The notes: generated by a model from the sequence alone, not told the origin. Shown: positions 1-10,909, counted from the first letter of the stretch. The stretch is DNA of 64,000 nt from Lunularia cruciata (GCA_948567375.1 OX419756.1:56248333-56312332), one strand, 5' to 3'. Program-made: numbers and translations.

Positions 1-552
1 AATTTAGAGTTGGTACATATTCAGTTGACTGAAAACTTACCTTCTCCTCAAGGCAAGATGTTTATATTCTTCAGTCTGCCCATTGCAAATTTTCATCAAT
101 CATCCTTGGTGAACATTGTTATTCCTACATTGTGAAGTGGCACAAGGACTGATTGCGACTGAAACAGTTCTTTCTCCAATGTGGCAATAATTGCTTGAGG
201 GAAGTCAAACCATTGAAGAATGATAGCCTAATGTTGAGATTGCATCCCATACCCATGATCATGATAGTAGTAGTGTTATCATGGTCTTGAGACCATCATC
301 ATTATTGTGTTTGTGACCATCATCTCTTGTATGGGGTGGGGTGGCTTCACTTTTTTGATATCATTTGACTACATGTTTTAGAGCATCTCTTGGGGGATTG
401 TGCTATAAGTCCTAAATCCTAATTGCTAACATGAATCTAACCTAATTAGTCACCCAATTGCACACAAAAAAACACAAGAATCTATGTTAGGAGGCACGGA
501 GTGGGTACCACACCTCCCTTTAAGGGTTAGCAAATTGGAATCCAATTGGCAA
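1..552 (-). repeat. Element C, left LTR-like repeat (may be cut by the window edge)
   Basis: This stretch resembles 20025-20553 in the same orientation over roughly 500 bases. Shared landmarks include GGCAAGATGTTTATAT (near 52 and 20078) and TTGCTTGAGGGAAGTCAAAC (191 and 20220). By eye the copies are about 80% alike with small indels, so they are older than the repeats of the elements nested between them. The enclosed sequence is read on the minus strand, so this would be the 3' LTR. Exact ends are not resolved, because the left end may lie outside the window and no clear target duplication is seen. A dispersed repeat that is not an LTR remains possible. Confidence 0.55.
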
Positions 553-1074
553 ATTTGTTGTTTTGCACCTGATATGTCCTTCTTCATCAGGTCCATTTGC
601 TTATCCTTCTCCTTCAACTTGTCTTCTTGGTCCACCTTGTAGTCCACGAATGCCTCTTTGCATTGGGCAGTACCAACTTTCATTACTGCAAGCTTGGCCT
701 TCACTAGCCACAGGTCTACTTGGTATTTTTCCAACAAGGTGTTGCTATCTTTCTTCCACACCTTGTGGTTCATGGACAGGGCATCATGCTCCACTCTTGC
801 CTATTGCAGCTCCACATCTTTATTTTTGAGAGCATCTTCCAATTCTCAAACTTGTGACAAGTTGGCACTTGAGACCATTTCTCTTTGTTTGGTCTGACTT
901 GTGATGGTGACAACTTCTTCCTCTTGCAACCACAGACCCTCCTCCTAATAACATGAGTTCTTGAGCCTCCAACTTCCACTCTTGGTATTGGCAATACCCC
1001 CATAGCTCAATAAGTTGAACTTCTAGGTGCACAATGCTAGTGTGAGCCTCAATCAACTCCTTCTTTGCTCCCAT
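450..1074 (-). pseudogene. Element C interior, coiled-coil reading frame remnant
   Basis: Minus-strand frames at 450-794 and 820-1074 encode lysine- and glutamate-rich heptad-like sequence (for example QEDKLKEKDKQMDLMKKD), consistent with a coiled coil. The frame is broken between them near 800. It sits next to the left C repeat and would continue the frames seen at 18136-19900 if element A were removed. No protease, reverse transcriptase or integrase motif is present. This looks like the C-terminal part of a gag-like or non-autonomous element protein. Its function cannot be assigned from the sequence. Confidence 0.4.
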
Positions 1075-1147
1075 CTTCTCCTAGACAACCTTTTGAATTT
1101 GATAATGTAAAAACTCTATCAAGTGCTTGTAATCCGTCATGGTCATG

Positions 1148-1255
1148 TTGTCGTGCGTATATACATCGCTACACAACATACATTACTGTCAACATCATAC
1201 ACAATAGAAGCACAACTCACACATAAGTCATACATAGACTCTAAAGTGCCACAAT
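1148..1255 (-). repeat. 108-base repeat, copy 1, outside the left LTR of A
   Basis: It begins TTGTCGTGCGTATATAC and ends GTGCCACAAT. It is nearly identical to 1701-1808 on the other side of the left LTR core. No copy is seen beside the right LTR of A. Confidence 0.8.
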
Positions 1256-1706
1256 AATCAGATCGTTTACCACTCGAATCAATCAAACTCAGATCAATAC
1301 TTGATCTGATCCTCAACAACTTGCCAACAATAGGGCACTAATTACAGTCAAGCCACACTCACTCTAGCATAGAGACTCTAGGTGACACTCGCCGGCTTTC
1401 TGTCCACTCTAGCCAAGAACTCGAAGGCTCAACATCAGAGAAGTGAGCTCTCTAGAGCTGCACTCCTAGGGTATACCCCTGATTTTGACCTAGGTCTCCT
1501 CCCAATGGTCCTGCTGACGGCACACCTGATGGTGCAGACGATGCAAGTGACGGTGGGCCCCACCATGAAGTCAATACCCTAAACCTAAAATCTGACCGTC
1601 GGAAAGTAGTCTATGAGTAATGGCCAAAATGCCTCTAACTAGTATCACTAAAACTCTAGTGTCCGAGCATCTAGATGCCAAACTACAAATGGAGTGACAA
1701 TTGTCA
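1256..1706 (-). repeat. Element A left (3') LTR core
   Basis: It matches 17680-18135 at about 93% by eye, with most differences being transitions. The right copy has a clean inverted terminal pair TGTCAAC/GTTGACA. In this copy those ends are changed, so the boundaries here are approximate. If the purine tract near 1809 is the true PPT, the LTR would extend to about 1806. Confidence 0.75.
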
Positions 1707-1808
1707 TGCATATATACATCACTACACAACATACATCATTGTCAACATCATACACAATAGAAGCAAAACTCACACATAAGTCATACATAGACTCTAAAGT
1801 GCCACAAT
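1701..1808 (-). repeat. 108-base repeat, copy 2, inside edge of the left LTR of A
   Basis: Direct repeat of 1148-1255 with few differences. It is followed on the plus strand by CGCCCCCCTAGCT (1809-1821), which read on the minus strand is a purine tract that could be the plus-strand primer (PPT) of element A. That would make this repeat part of the LTR, which the right copy contradicts. Confidence 0.7.
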
Positions 1809-1996
1809 CGCCCCCCTAGCTGGCAATTAGGTCCCTCTAACTCCAAATAGCCATCTACTCTAAGTATATGGTATACCCTATGATGAGCAAAGATCAGGAG
1901 GTCGGGTGCTATGGAGCCCCATCGTTAGTTGCCTGCCTGCAATCTATACCATATAAAGAATGAACTAGCTATAGGTCAAGTACATCTAGGACATAA

Positions 1997-2308
1997 CTAC
2001 TGTCCTTGAGGAACCACCATGAGGGGAAGAGTCATACATGCCATATGCCATCCTCTCAAATAGCTATCACACACTAACATAGTAGCAGTTCCACCAAAAG
2101 AGCCACATAACATATACCTCAAGCCTGCACATACAAGTGCCAAGCTTGGGTCGATAGTACCATCAATGTTTGGGAGGTGGCATGGTGTACAATTGCGCAC
2201 ATGGTCCTTCCAAACAACACCATCACGTCCTTCTAACACAAGGACTCCAGATGGCAAAACCTCACGCACTCTCAAGATAGTGCGGCATGTCAAAACATCA
2301 AGTGTCAT
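1997..2308 (-). pseudogene. Element A, pol C-terminal tail
   Basis: An open minus-strand frame follows the integrase core directly. It encodes a segment around ILRVREVLPSGVLVLEGRDG, typical of the small beta-rich region after Ty3/gypsy integrases that precedes the 3' LTR. No chromodomain signature (aromatic cage with WEP-like motif) is visible, unlike element B. The start is not a real start codon; the frame is the end of the polyprotein. Confidence 0.5.
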
Positions 2309-3257
2309 TGGTGATGTCTGATGTAGATATACATAGTCTCTTGGATGAAATCAACGGATTGAGGGTCTATAACCTCCTCCTCAAATGGTAGCATAGCATA
2401 AAGTATCTTTATACTGGCAATCACCAAGTTCTCAAAGGCCATTTTCATCATTCTTTGAAAGATCTCTGCCCACTGAGAACATGCACTCATCCATACATTT
2501 GGGTCATCCAAGTCCAAAACTACAGTAGCATCTTGACGAATAGTTGCAGGTAAATCTAGATCTTGTCCATAGAGTAGGAAGTAAGGAGAGAAGGATGCTA
2601 AGGAAGCTTGCCGGCTGAACCAATAGCCCATGGCCAACCAAGGTAATTGGAGATCCCAATCTCCCAAGTGGCCTCTTTGCAAACCATACTTTTGCAATCC
2701 TCTCTTCATTGTCTGAACCACTCTCTCTGCCAAGCCATCTGCCTCAGGGTGATCTTGGGAGGTAGTATGGTTATCGGGTGATCTCGGGAGGTAGTATGGT
2801 TATCAATCAAAGCCTTGTCACACAAGACCTGAAACTCCTCCAAGAACTCTATACCCTGATCAGTCAAAACCTCAACTGGTGTACCAAAATGACTAAAAAC
2901 TTGATCCAAGAATGAGTAAGTTATCCCTTCACTAGACTTGTCAGGAAATGCCACCAACTCATTCCACTTGGAGAAGTGCTCCACCATCACCAAAACATAC
3001 CAATGATGTCTCACAGTCAATGGTAAAGGTCCAGCAAAGTCCAAACTCCAACGATAACCCAATCCCATGATAGGTAATGGGTGTAACTGTGGTGTAGGAG
3101 CATTGAATGATGCTCTAACTCGGTCACAAACCACACATCTGGCAACAAAGTATTGTACCTTGGTCTGCATACCGTGCCACCAATAATGACTATGGAGTAA
3201 GCTATATGTACGCTTTACTCCAAAATGTCCTAGCTCCTCATGAGCATTATGGACCAA
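2305..3257 (-). pseudogene. Element A integrase, frameshifted
   Basis: Integrase inserts element cDNA into the host genome. The minus-strand frame 3257-2706 carries the zinc-binding end (a CVVC pair after upstream histidines) and the core with YRWSLDFAGPLP (first Asp), then VLTDQGIEF (second Asp). The Glu-containing part (LAERVVQTMKRGLQ) lies in another frame, 2733-2305. The frame changes exactly at a 29-base tandem duplication (2747-2804). Some zinc-finger residues are upstream in a third frame at 3267-3560. It is non-functional. Confidence 0.85.
2747..2804. repeat. 29-base tandem duplication inside the integrase of A
   Basis: The two copies, 2747-2775 and 2776-2804, differ at one base. Since 29 is not a multiple of three, the extra copy shifts the integrase frame between the second Asp and the catalytic Glu. 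Confidence 0.9.
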
Positions 3258-3763
3258 TTGTGGTCTCTATGCTGGAAGTGGTACTACTCGCACGCAACCA
3301 TCCTCCCATACATGCAAAAGGTGTCTGCCCTCCAATCTAAACCGTCTGGCTCGCTGAAGAATACGGTCTTTCTCCTTGGTCCCAATTGTGCCACCCACAA
3401 CACTAGTGCAAAGATAGTCCATCACTAAGACATCATCATGAATGTCTCGCTGAATTGTACCAATATCTTCACTCTCTAGATCTGTGACCTCAATAACTCC
3501 TCCTATATGCGCTAAGAGAGATACCACCAAAGCCTCTGAAAATATACACAAAAAGACCAATGCATGCTAACTTGGCACCATCTCCTCATTTGTCTCACCA
3601 TGCCAACGTGCTCCGGTTTGATCCTGCTGGTTGGGACATGGGTTTCTACTCAACCCATCTGCATCACGGTTCACCACTCTAGGTCTATGAACAATCGTGA
3701 AATCATACTCCTATAAAATCAGAGCCCATCGTGCAAGCTTCCCTGAAAGCTTGTCGAACTCCA

Positions 3764-3979
3764 TCAACCACTCATCGGCTGATGATCAGTGATGAGAATG
3801 AAGGGGTTACCAAATAGGTAACATCGGAAATGTGTTATTGCCCAAACTGTTGCCAAGCACTCTCTCTCATATGAACTATACTTCACCTCCGCTGAATTGT
3901 TGGAGCGACTAGCATAGGCCACCACAAACTCCTTCTCCTCATCATTATGATGGGTGAGCACCGCTCCAAGCCCCAACAT
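3764..3979 (-). pseudogene. Element A RNase H domain
   Basis: The minus-strand frame encodes LGAVLTHHNDEEKEFVVAYA followed by YSSYERECLATVWAI and LFGNPFILITDHQP, the standard pattern of the Ty3/gypsy RNase H that degrades the RNA template during reverse transcription. The frame is closed by a stop at its C-terminal side, and the link to the integrase zinc region is broken between 3560 and 3764. Confidence 0.85.
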
Positions 3980-4006
3980 ACTCCAATCAGTATGAACCTG
4001 AAATGG

Positions 4007-5183
4007 TCATCCTCTGATCGGTCTCCTCAAAATAGGAGCACATGTCAACCTCTCCTTGAGCTCTACAAAAGCTCTCTCCTGCTCATCTCCCCAACACCAC
4101 TCATGTGTAAGCTTTGTCAGCTTCGTCAAGGCCTTGGCAATGGCACTAAATCCTCTAACATAGCGGCAATAGAAGTTCGCCAAACCCAAGGAATGCTTGC
4201 ACTCTACTCACATCCGTAGGCCAAGGAATACGTGCAATAGCTTCCACCTTGGTCTGCTGAACACCAAGTCCTCCGGGTTAGATAGTGTGACCCAAATACT
4301 CAACCTGCTCATGGAAGAACCTACACTTCCCAGGATGTAATTTGAGTCCATGAGATCTCAACCTCTCAAGCATCTCCAACAACTGTCTCTCATGCTCCTC
4401 TATAGTAGCACTATAGACCATAATGTCATCAATATAGCACTGAGCAAAATCCAATCCAGCTAGGATCCTATCCATGACTCTCTGGAATTCAACAAGAGCG
4501 TTCTTCAACCCAAACGGTAAGAACCTCCACTGATATAACACATCTTTGCCGTGAGGATCAATAGCCCAAAATGTTGTCTTGGACTTATCCTCCTCCCTGA
4601 TCGGCAACTAGTGATATCCCGCTCAAAGATCCAAAGTACTGAAGACCTTTGCATGCCCAATTGCATCAAAAATCTCCTCCGGTGTAGGCATGGCATACCG
4701 ATTAGCCTTGGTTTGTTGGTTGATAGGATGGTAATCTCCACACATCCGCCTATTTGTATAGTTGCCATGCATATCCTTCTTGGTTGGCATCACTATCGCT
4801 GATGCATACTCTCCATGTGAAATTCCACCAAACCAGCCTCAAAACTACTACTCATAGCCAACTACTCCGTCTTTGAATCAATGTCCTCTCCATGTCACTA
4901 TAGCGATAAGAACGTCGAAAAACTAGTGTATCGCTAGTCAGCTCAATCCGTATACCAAGTCCCTTTAGAGTACCCAAATCCTTCATAATGAAGGCAAAAC
5001 AACTTGCGTGACTCCTCAAGAACCTCCAAACCCTCCGTCTTTCCTCTCCAATAAGCTTGGGTCCAAGATCTGGCTCCCAAGTATCCTTTGTAACTATCAT
5101 AGGAGTGGAAGACGTACGAACTGGCTGCTACACTGGGCCCTTGGGAACAATAGTGTCATGCCACTGACCACTAGAGGTCCCAA
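4007..5183 (-). pseudogene. Element A reverse transcriptase, interrupted by element B
   Basis: Frames at 5100-4852, 4607-4278 and 4189-4007 form a decayed reverse transcriptase. Visible motifs are the fingers segment (LGIRIELTSDTLVFRRSYRYS), LPFGLKNALVEFQRVMD, and the catalytic box CYIDDIMVYSA (YIDD), then the thumb region LANFYCRYVRGFS. Several stops and at least two frame changes separate them. At 5183 the coding sequence stops abruptly at the LTR of element B and resumes at 11789. Confidence 0.85.
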
Positions 5184-5919
5184 TGTGATACTCCAAGGAC
5201 AAGAGAAGAGAGAAAACACAAATTGCACACTCAAACATTCGATGCCCCAAGGGAGCACCTTCTCTTTATTATATAGACAAAGAGGATCTCCTCCAAGGAA
5301 GCTCCACCCTAGGATTAGGGACACAGATAGATGACATGTCAGCAAGCTCCACCCTTGGATTACTTACTTGGATGGGTGACCTATCTGGTCTAGGTCCTAT
5401 CTGGTTGGTCAAACAAGCTTTGACCGGAGGGAATCTTTTAGGGAATCTTCTTGTAGGAATCTCAAAATCACATGAGTAAGGTACCATTGGAAAGCTCTTG
5501 ACGAGACAAACCAGGGGGGAGAGAAGGCCAATGTTTCCTCTGTGGGGGGGATCTGCACATTTTCGAGGTCTAATTCATCCGTTTAGGCCTCCGAAATTGC
5601 CTTCAAAGATTTCAAGCATATTTCGGTTCCTACTCTATTAGTAGAAGTCCTCTTTTGGTGATACCTCTTTCTGATCTTTTTAGTCCATCATGTGTAACAT
5701 CCTTCCAAATATTACCAAACCAATTCTCACCTTTAAATCATATGTCTAGCTATTGGTTCTAAGGTTCTCAAGTCTATTTTGGTTTCTACCCTATTAGTAG
5801 AAGTACTCTTTTGGTGATACTTCTATCTGATCTATTTTGACTATCATGTATAACATCATTCTAGATGTTACCAAACCAAATTTCACATCTAGATCATATG
5901 GCTAACCCTTGGTATTACA
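5184..5919 (-). repeat. Element B 3' LTR (left)
   Basis: It begins TGTGATACTCC and ends GGTATTACA on the plus strand. It is 736 bases long and aligns end to end with 11050-11788. Confidence 0.92.
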
Positions 5920-5920
5920 T

Positions 5921-5937
5921 ACCTCCCTCCTTTTAAG
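5921..5937 (-). promoter_or_regulatory. Element B polypurine tract
   Basis: On the minus strand AAAAGGAGGGAGGTA lies directly before the 3' LTR. This is the position and composition of the RNase H-resistant primer for plus-strand DNA synthesis. Confidence 0.8.
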
Positions 5938-6115
5938 ACGCAACGTCCTCGTTGTGCAATTGTTGCTCAAATGCTTGCACCAACACCGGTGCATGTGCCA
6001 AATTGGCAGCGGGTTCCCAGGTTGCTTCATAGAGGGGGTAACCTTTCCATTGTACTAGATATTCCACCCGCGGATGGCGAGTACCACGCATGCGCTTTTG
6101 GAGAATCCGCTTCAC
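5933..6115 (-). pseudogene. Element B chromodomain (C-terminus of integrase)
   Basis: The minus-strand frame encodes a chromodomain: VEYLVQWKGYPLYEATWEP followed by an acidic/glutamine helix (VQAFEQQLHNE). In chromoviruses this domain is fused to the integrase C-terminus and is thought to steer integration to modified chromatin. Here it is separated from the integrase core by stops but is itself intact, including the aromatic residues. Its placement just upstream of the PPT and 3' LTR is normal. Confidence 0.88.
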
Positions 6116-6361
6116 TTCATATTCCTCTATGCCATCAATGATTGTCGGACAAGGTCAAATGTCCTGTGTGGAAGTACCTTGGCCTGATCGAGAAGCATAT
6201 TTGCATAATAGAGAGACATGGAACACTGGATGGATCTTCATGTGTGGTGGTAGCTCAAGGTGATAGGCCACAATGCCGATGTGACGAAGAATCGAGAAAG
6301 GCCCAATAAAACGAGGTCTGAGCTTACAAGATCCAACTAATGTAAGGTTGGTTGTCGATAG

Positions 6362-7138
6362 TCACACTTGATCCCCAACATTGAACTCCATGTGCCTACG
6401 GTGTGCATCAGCATACTGCTTTTGTCGATTTTGCACAATCTGTAACCTGTGCTTGGCGCTCTCCACACCTTGTTGGATTCTAGAAACAAATGTGTTGACT
6501 GCATCAACCTTGGTAGTCATTGGACGGATCTTCATCAAGCTAGAAGGTGTGAAGGGATGCTCACCATACATGAGGAAGAACGGAGTGACCTGGGTGGAGG
6601 CATTCACTGAATTGTTGTAAGCAAATTCCACCAACGGTAGTAGGGTGTCCCACCTCTCTTGCTCTTCTAAGGTGAAGCCGCGTAACATGTCTTCAATCGT
6701 GCAATTAGCCCGCTCTGTTTGGCCATCTGTTTGTGGGTGGTAAGCTGTAGACATGGCCAACTTGGTTTTGAAGAAACCAAAGAGTGTTTGCCAAAACAAA
6801 CTGGTGAATTGGGTGCCTCTATCGGTGATGAGTACTCTAGACAAGCCATGGTGAGCAAAGACTGCATCTAAGTATAGTTGAGCTAGTTGTGGAGCGGTCA
6901 CCTCCTTGGTGGTAGGGCATACATGAATCATTTTTTTGAGCCGGTCCACAAAGACCACAATGGAGTCAAACCCTGAGGTGGTCTTGGGTAATTCACAGAC
7001 GAGATCCATACTCACTTGTTCCCAACGTTGGGTAGGAGTGGGAAGAGGTTGAAGGAGCCCTCCAGGAGCTTGATTAGAAGCTTTGTTTTGTTGACAAAGT
7101 AGGCAGCTACGCACATAGTCCATCACGTCGTTGCTCAT
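6362..7138 (-). pseudogene. Element B integrase core
   Basis: The open frame encodes the CLLCQQNK half of the HHCC zinc finger and the D,D-35-E core: WEQVSMDLVCELP (Asp), RVLITDRGTQF (Asp), and YHPQTDGQTERANCTIED (Glu). It then runs through ALxEFAYNNS-like sequence to MEFNVGDQV, where a stop replaces the usual Trp. Upstream the frame is closed by a stop near 7148, just before the zinc finger's CxxC. All catalytic acidic residues are kept. It acts on element cDNA in the nucleus. Confidence 0.92.
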
Positions 7139-7267
7139 CTTGGGCCATTAGTAATGGCGCTTGACTGCCTCCAAGGTCTTGTCCACTCCGACATGAGCTG
7201 CAATGGCCGAATCATGACATTCTGCTAGAATGGTGGTGCATAATTTTGGGACATTTTGGATCCACAA

Positions 7268-9262
7268 TCAGCCCTCCCAAAAAGTGAGTCCTTGGGTGCT
7301 AGTGACACCTTTGGACGATTGCGCTTCTACAATCTGTGGATCAGTTTTTGTAGCAGCCAGAATCTCTTGCCAGAATTCAGGGTTAATCTTAACCTCTGCC
7401 ACCAAGTTGTTGGCCATTGGCATGCGGGTGAATGCATCTGCAAGTTGCTTCTTACCTTCCACGTAGGTGATTGTCATGTTGAAGCGTTGTTGCCACTATG
7501 CCCACCGAATTTGGTGACAAGATAGATCCTTCTGCGTCTCGAGGTAGACTAGAGGTTTGTGGTCTATCTCTACTACAAATGCCTTCTCGCCCAAGTAGTG
7601 CTTCCAATGCTTGGTTGCTAGAATGATGGCCAGCTCTTCTTGTTCTATGGCGTAGTAGTTGCGCTCTGCCGGTAACAACTTTCGAGAGAAATATACAATT
7701 GGATGCCATTTTTCATGCCACTCTTGTTGTAGGACTGCTCCTATTGCTACGCCTGATGCATCCGTAGCCAACTTGATTGGACGTTTTGGGTCATACCACT
7801 TCAAGACTGGTGCATGTAGCAAGGCGGACTTCAATTCTTGAAAGGCCAACTCTTGTGTAGTTCCCCATGTCCACTTCTTCCCCTTGCCAAGTAGTGCCGT
7901 TAAAGGCTGTGCAACCTTGGAGAAGTCCTTGACAAATCTATTATAGAATCCCGTCAACCCCAAGAAGCTCTTAAGTTGAGTCTGATCTTTTGGTGCACTC
8001 CATTTTTGAATGACCTCTATTTTATCTGTCAATACTTGAATGCCCTCTGCACTTACTCTATGCCCTAAGTAGTCTACTTCAGACTTGCCAAACTCACACT
8101 TTGAGATTTTGGCATACAACTGATTCTGTCTTAGAATCTGGAGGACCTCTCGTAGATGTTGTTTGTGTTCTGTCATCGTGCTACTATATACTAAGATATC
8201 ATCCAAGAAGACGATAACAGACTTATCCAAGTATGGACGAAATATGTCATTCATTAGGCTCATGAAAGTGGCAGGCGCATTGGTGAGGCCAAAAGGCATC
8301 ACAAGATACTCAAAGTGGCCATACCTGGTTTGAAAGGCAGTTTTGTACACATCCTCCTTTACAATTCGGATTTGATTGTAACCGCTCCGCAAGTCCAGTT
8401 TGGTGAAGTATCTCGCTCCATGGAGTTGATCAAACAGGTCATCCATGCGAGGTAAGGGGTATTTGTTCTTCACTGTTTGCTGATTGAGACCCCGATAGTC
8501 AATGCACATGCATATTGTACCATCCTTCTTCTTCACAAACAAGACAGGGGCCCCATATGGTGATACGCTAGGTTGGATGAACCCTTTCTGTAGCATCTCC
8601 TCAATTTGAGTCTTACACTCCTCCAACTCATGAGGTGATAGGCAATATGGGGCCTTACAAGGAGGTGTCTTCCTCGGGAGTGTCTCTATTTTGTGATCTA
8701 CTTGCCTTTTAGGTGGTAATCCTGAGGGTAGATCATTGGGAAAGACATCTTGAAACTCATCCACCACATCCTTCAATTTCTCAGGAATTTGTCCAACAAG
8801 TTGTGCACTCTGGACTTCTCTTATTAGACCCATAAAACATCTATCGGTCTTACAGACAGTTGTCGTCCCTATGACATATAGAGGTAGTTTCTGCCTGTGT
8901 GATTTTTCTTTAACCCCAATGATTGACCATTGTTGGGTTCTCACTACTTTCTTCCTCCAATCCACCATTGGGTTGTACTGCTCCATCCATGGCATGCCTA
9001 AAATTGCATCATAACGGGCTAATTGTATCACTCACCACTCAATTGCTTCCTGATATTCTCCTATAGAGAGGGTTACCCGTCTAGGTAATGATTCAATCCT
9101 CTCTGTTTGCCCATTTGGTAACTCTACTTCTTCACTTCCATCTCTCTCTAGATCCATTCCCAAGCTTATTGCAACAGAGCAAGACAAGAAATTCTCTATT
9201 GCTCCCGGATCTATTAATACTCTCACTTGATTACCTTCTAGGATTCCATTCACGACAATCAA
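7268..9262 (-). pseudogene. Element B protease, reverse transcriptase and RNase H polyprotein segment
   Basis: A single minus-strand frame runs from protease (9262-9032; VRVLIDPGAIENFLS, Pro where Ser/Thr is usual in the D-S/T-G active site) through reverse transcriptase and RNase H (9031-7496) to a tether segment (7477-7268). RT motifs are [31 protein letters not shown] and [13 protein letters not shown] (the catalytic FLDD); RNase H shows [16 protein letters not shown] and EIDHKPL. In-frame stops at about 9029 (TGA after EAIEW) and 7494 (TAG after QIRWA) break an otherwise continuous frame. This segment copies element RNA into DNA in virus-like particles. Confidence 0.92.
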
Positions 9263-9457
9263 TTGTGAGGTTGCCTTTCGGGATCTTTGCGCATTATTCT
9301 TCTTCCTTCCCTCGCTTCTCTGCTTCCTTATTGAGCCAGTAAGGCCGCGAGGTACATTTACTAGCGATCTTTGTTTTCCGAAGTGGTTTCCACCTCCTCC
9401 TCTTCAATGTGCCTCTCCATGTTGTTCAAATATTGCCTGTACGAAGGCCGAGGGCCT

Positions 9458-10464
9458 CTAGGGAAACGAGTGCGACAATTGGTAGATATGTGCCCAATAC
9501 GGCCACAATTGTAACAACGGCATTGTTCTCCTCGAGTCCCTTCTCCTTGTGGGACTCCATCTCTTCATTCTTCTACTCGTCCCCGCTCTCCTTGAAGCGG
9601 CCGTGCTCCTCGATCCTGGAATCAAAGGTTGCCCAATTCTATCGGTATTGGTCCACCCATGTGTGGCATTTCTGCCCAATAATGTTGAGGTAGAACTATT
9701 CCTTCACCTCCACCTAATGCTCTAGCTATTCTTTGCGCACAAGCAATAGCTTCAAATACCGTGCGAGGGTTTTGCACCATGACTTCTTGGCGAATCCGCT
9801 CTTTCAACCCTCGTTTGAAATTGTCAAGAGCCTCTACTGGACTCATGTCGGTAATTGCAACTTGTAGATCCAGAAATACCTCCACATACTTTTGTACGCT
9901 ATTCTTTTGTTTCAATCCCCATAGTCGAGTTCGAGCCATCTGCACAAAATCCACCAATTGGAAATTCTTGAGCAGTCCTTCTTGCATTGCTGTCCATGTG
10001 ACCTCCCTTCTCTCTGCCAGCATGGATCGTTCCTAAGCATCATACCATGTGAGGGCTTTATCGGTCAAGTACCCACATGCAAACACGCCTGCAGCATGCT
10101 CTATGATCTCTGTTGAGAACAATCAAAAATATCGATTCATTCTCGAGATCCAATTCTCCACTACTCCCATCGTACGCTGCCCCTTGTAAGGCTCGATGTT
10201 GCAGGTCTTCTTTATCCGGAGTAGCAATGTGGCTTCATCGTTGATAGGGTTCGTAGGCACGGGTGCCTCTCCAAGTACTTCAGTCGCAGGTACTAGGTTT
10301 TGAGACGGCTCTTCTTCTTGCATGGCTTGATTGTTCCTGAGGATCTGCACTTGACTTTGCAATGTCTCCATGGTCATCTTAATCTCTTGAAATTCATTCA
10401 ACATCCCTTGCATTCCTTGCACCAGCTCTTGCAACTGCGGATCCATGGTTCCTGCAACACCCAA
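9458..10464 (-). pseudogene. Element B gag
   Basis: The frame starts at 10464 (MGVAGTMDPQLQELVQGMQG) with a predicted coiled coil. It continues through a capsid-like region (FLDLQVAITDMSPVEALDNF, then LKERIRQEVMVQNPRTVFEA) to a zinc knuckle CYNCGRIGHISTNC (CX2CX4HX4C) near 9475-9530. Two in-frame stops (TGA near 10122, TAG near 10034) interrupt the capsid region, and the knuckle lies in a shifted frame relative to 9622-10023. Gag forms the particle that packages element RNA. Confidence 0.88.
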
Positions 10465-10479
10465 TTGCTAACGTCTACT

Positions 10480-10683
10480 TCAATACAGAGTCAATATAAT
10501 CACTCTGGAAGGCGCACAAACTATCGGAACTACCATTGGGACCTCAGAAGCTATCACTCGTTGATAATACTCCTCACCAAAATTCCTAACCACAAAATCT
10601 CTAAACATCAATTTTGGCCTCCCTACATAACGGATTTCTACTTGAGTGTTGAAAGGGAGAGGATTTGGGACATTCCTATCCAT
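10480..10683 (-). CDS. Element B leader ORF 2
   Basis: A 67-residue open frame lies just upstream of gag on the element's transcribed strand. It resembles leader ORF 1 (10715-10909). Both have a PF segment, a run of hydrophobic/basic residues, then F-V-x-x-FG-x-E and RV-x-x-S-x-x-P-x-V-x-P. No known domain is recognised. It could be a decayed N-terminal part of gag, a separate leader protein, or a non-coding region with chance frames. The resemblance between the two frames argues against chance. Confidence 0.4.
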   Translation of the reverse strand: MDRNVPNPLPFNTQVEIRYVGRPKLMFRDFVVRNFGEEYYQRVIASEVPMVVPIVCAPSRVIILTLY

Positions 10684-10714
10684 ATTATCATAATAGAATG
10701 TAGATCGTCAAATC

Positions 10715-10909
10715 CTACTCTCTATCATATATCACCACAGGTAGAATCACCGGGTTTGGTGAGTTCATCACTCTGTCCATGAATTCCGCACCAAAGTGAT
10801 AAACTAGCGATACTCTCATCTGCTCACGCTGGATGTACATAACCTTGATGTGGAATGGGTTTGAGAATGGAAAGCTAGGTGCAGGAAATTGTCCCCCCGG
10901 CGCATCCAT
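10715..10909 (-). CDS. Element B leader ORF 1
   Basis: A 64-residue open frame (MDAPGGQFPAPSFPF...) lies between the primer binding site and leader ORF 2. It shares a FHIKVMYIQREQMRVSLVYH-like core and an FG-x-E ... RV ... SP-x-P-V ending with the downstream frame, suggesting a tandem duplication that has diverged. Both are in the element's sense direction. No function can be assigned. Confidence 0.4.
   Translation of the reverse strand: MDAPGGQFPAPSFPFSNPFHIKVMYIQREQMRVSLVYHFGAEFMDRVMNSPNPVILPVVIYDRE

Noticed and set aside
563-897. Plus-strand frames opposite the element C ORF
   Set aside because: They overlap each other and the coiled-coil minus frame, and have no domain; they are shadow frames.
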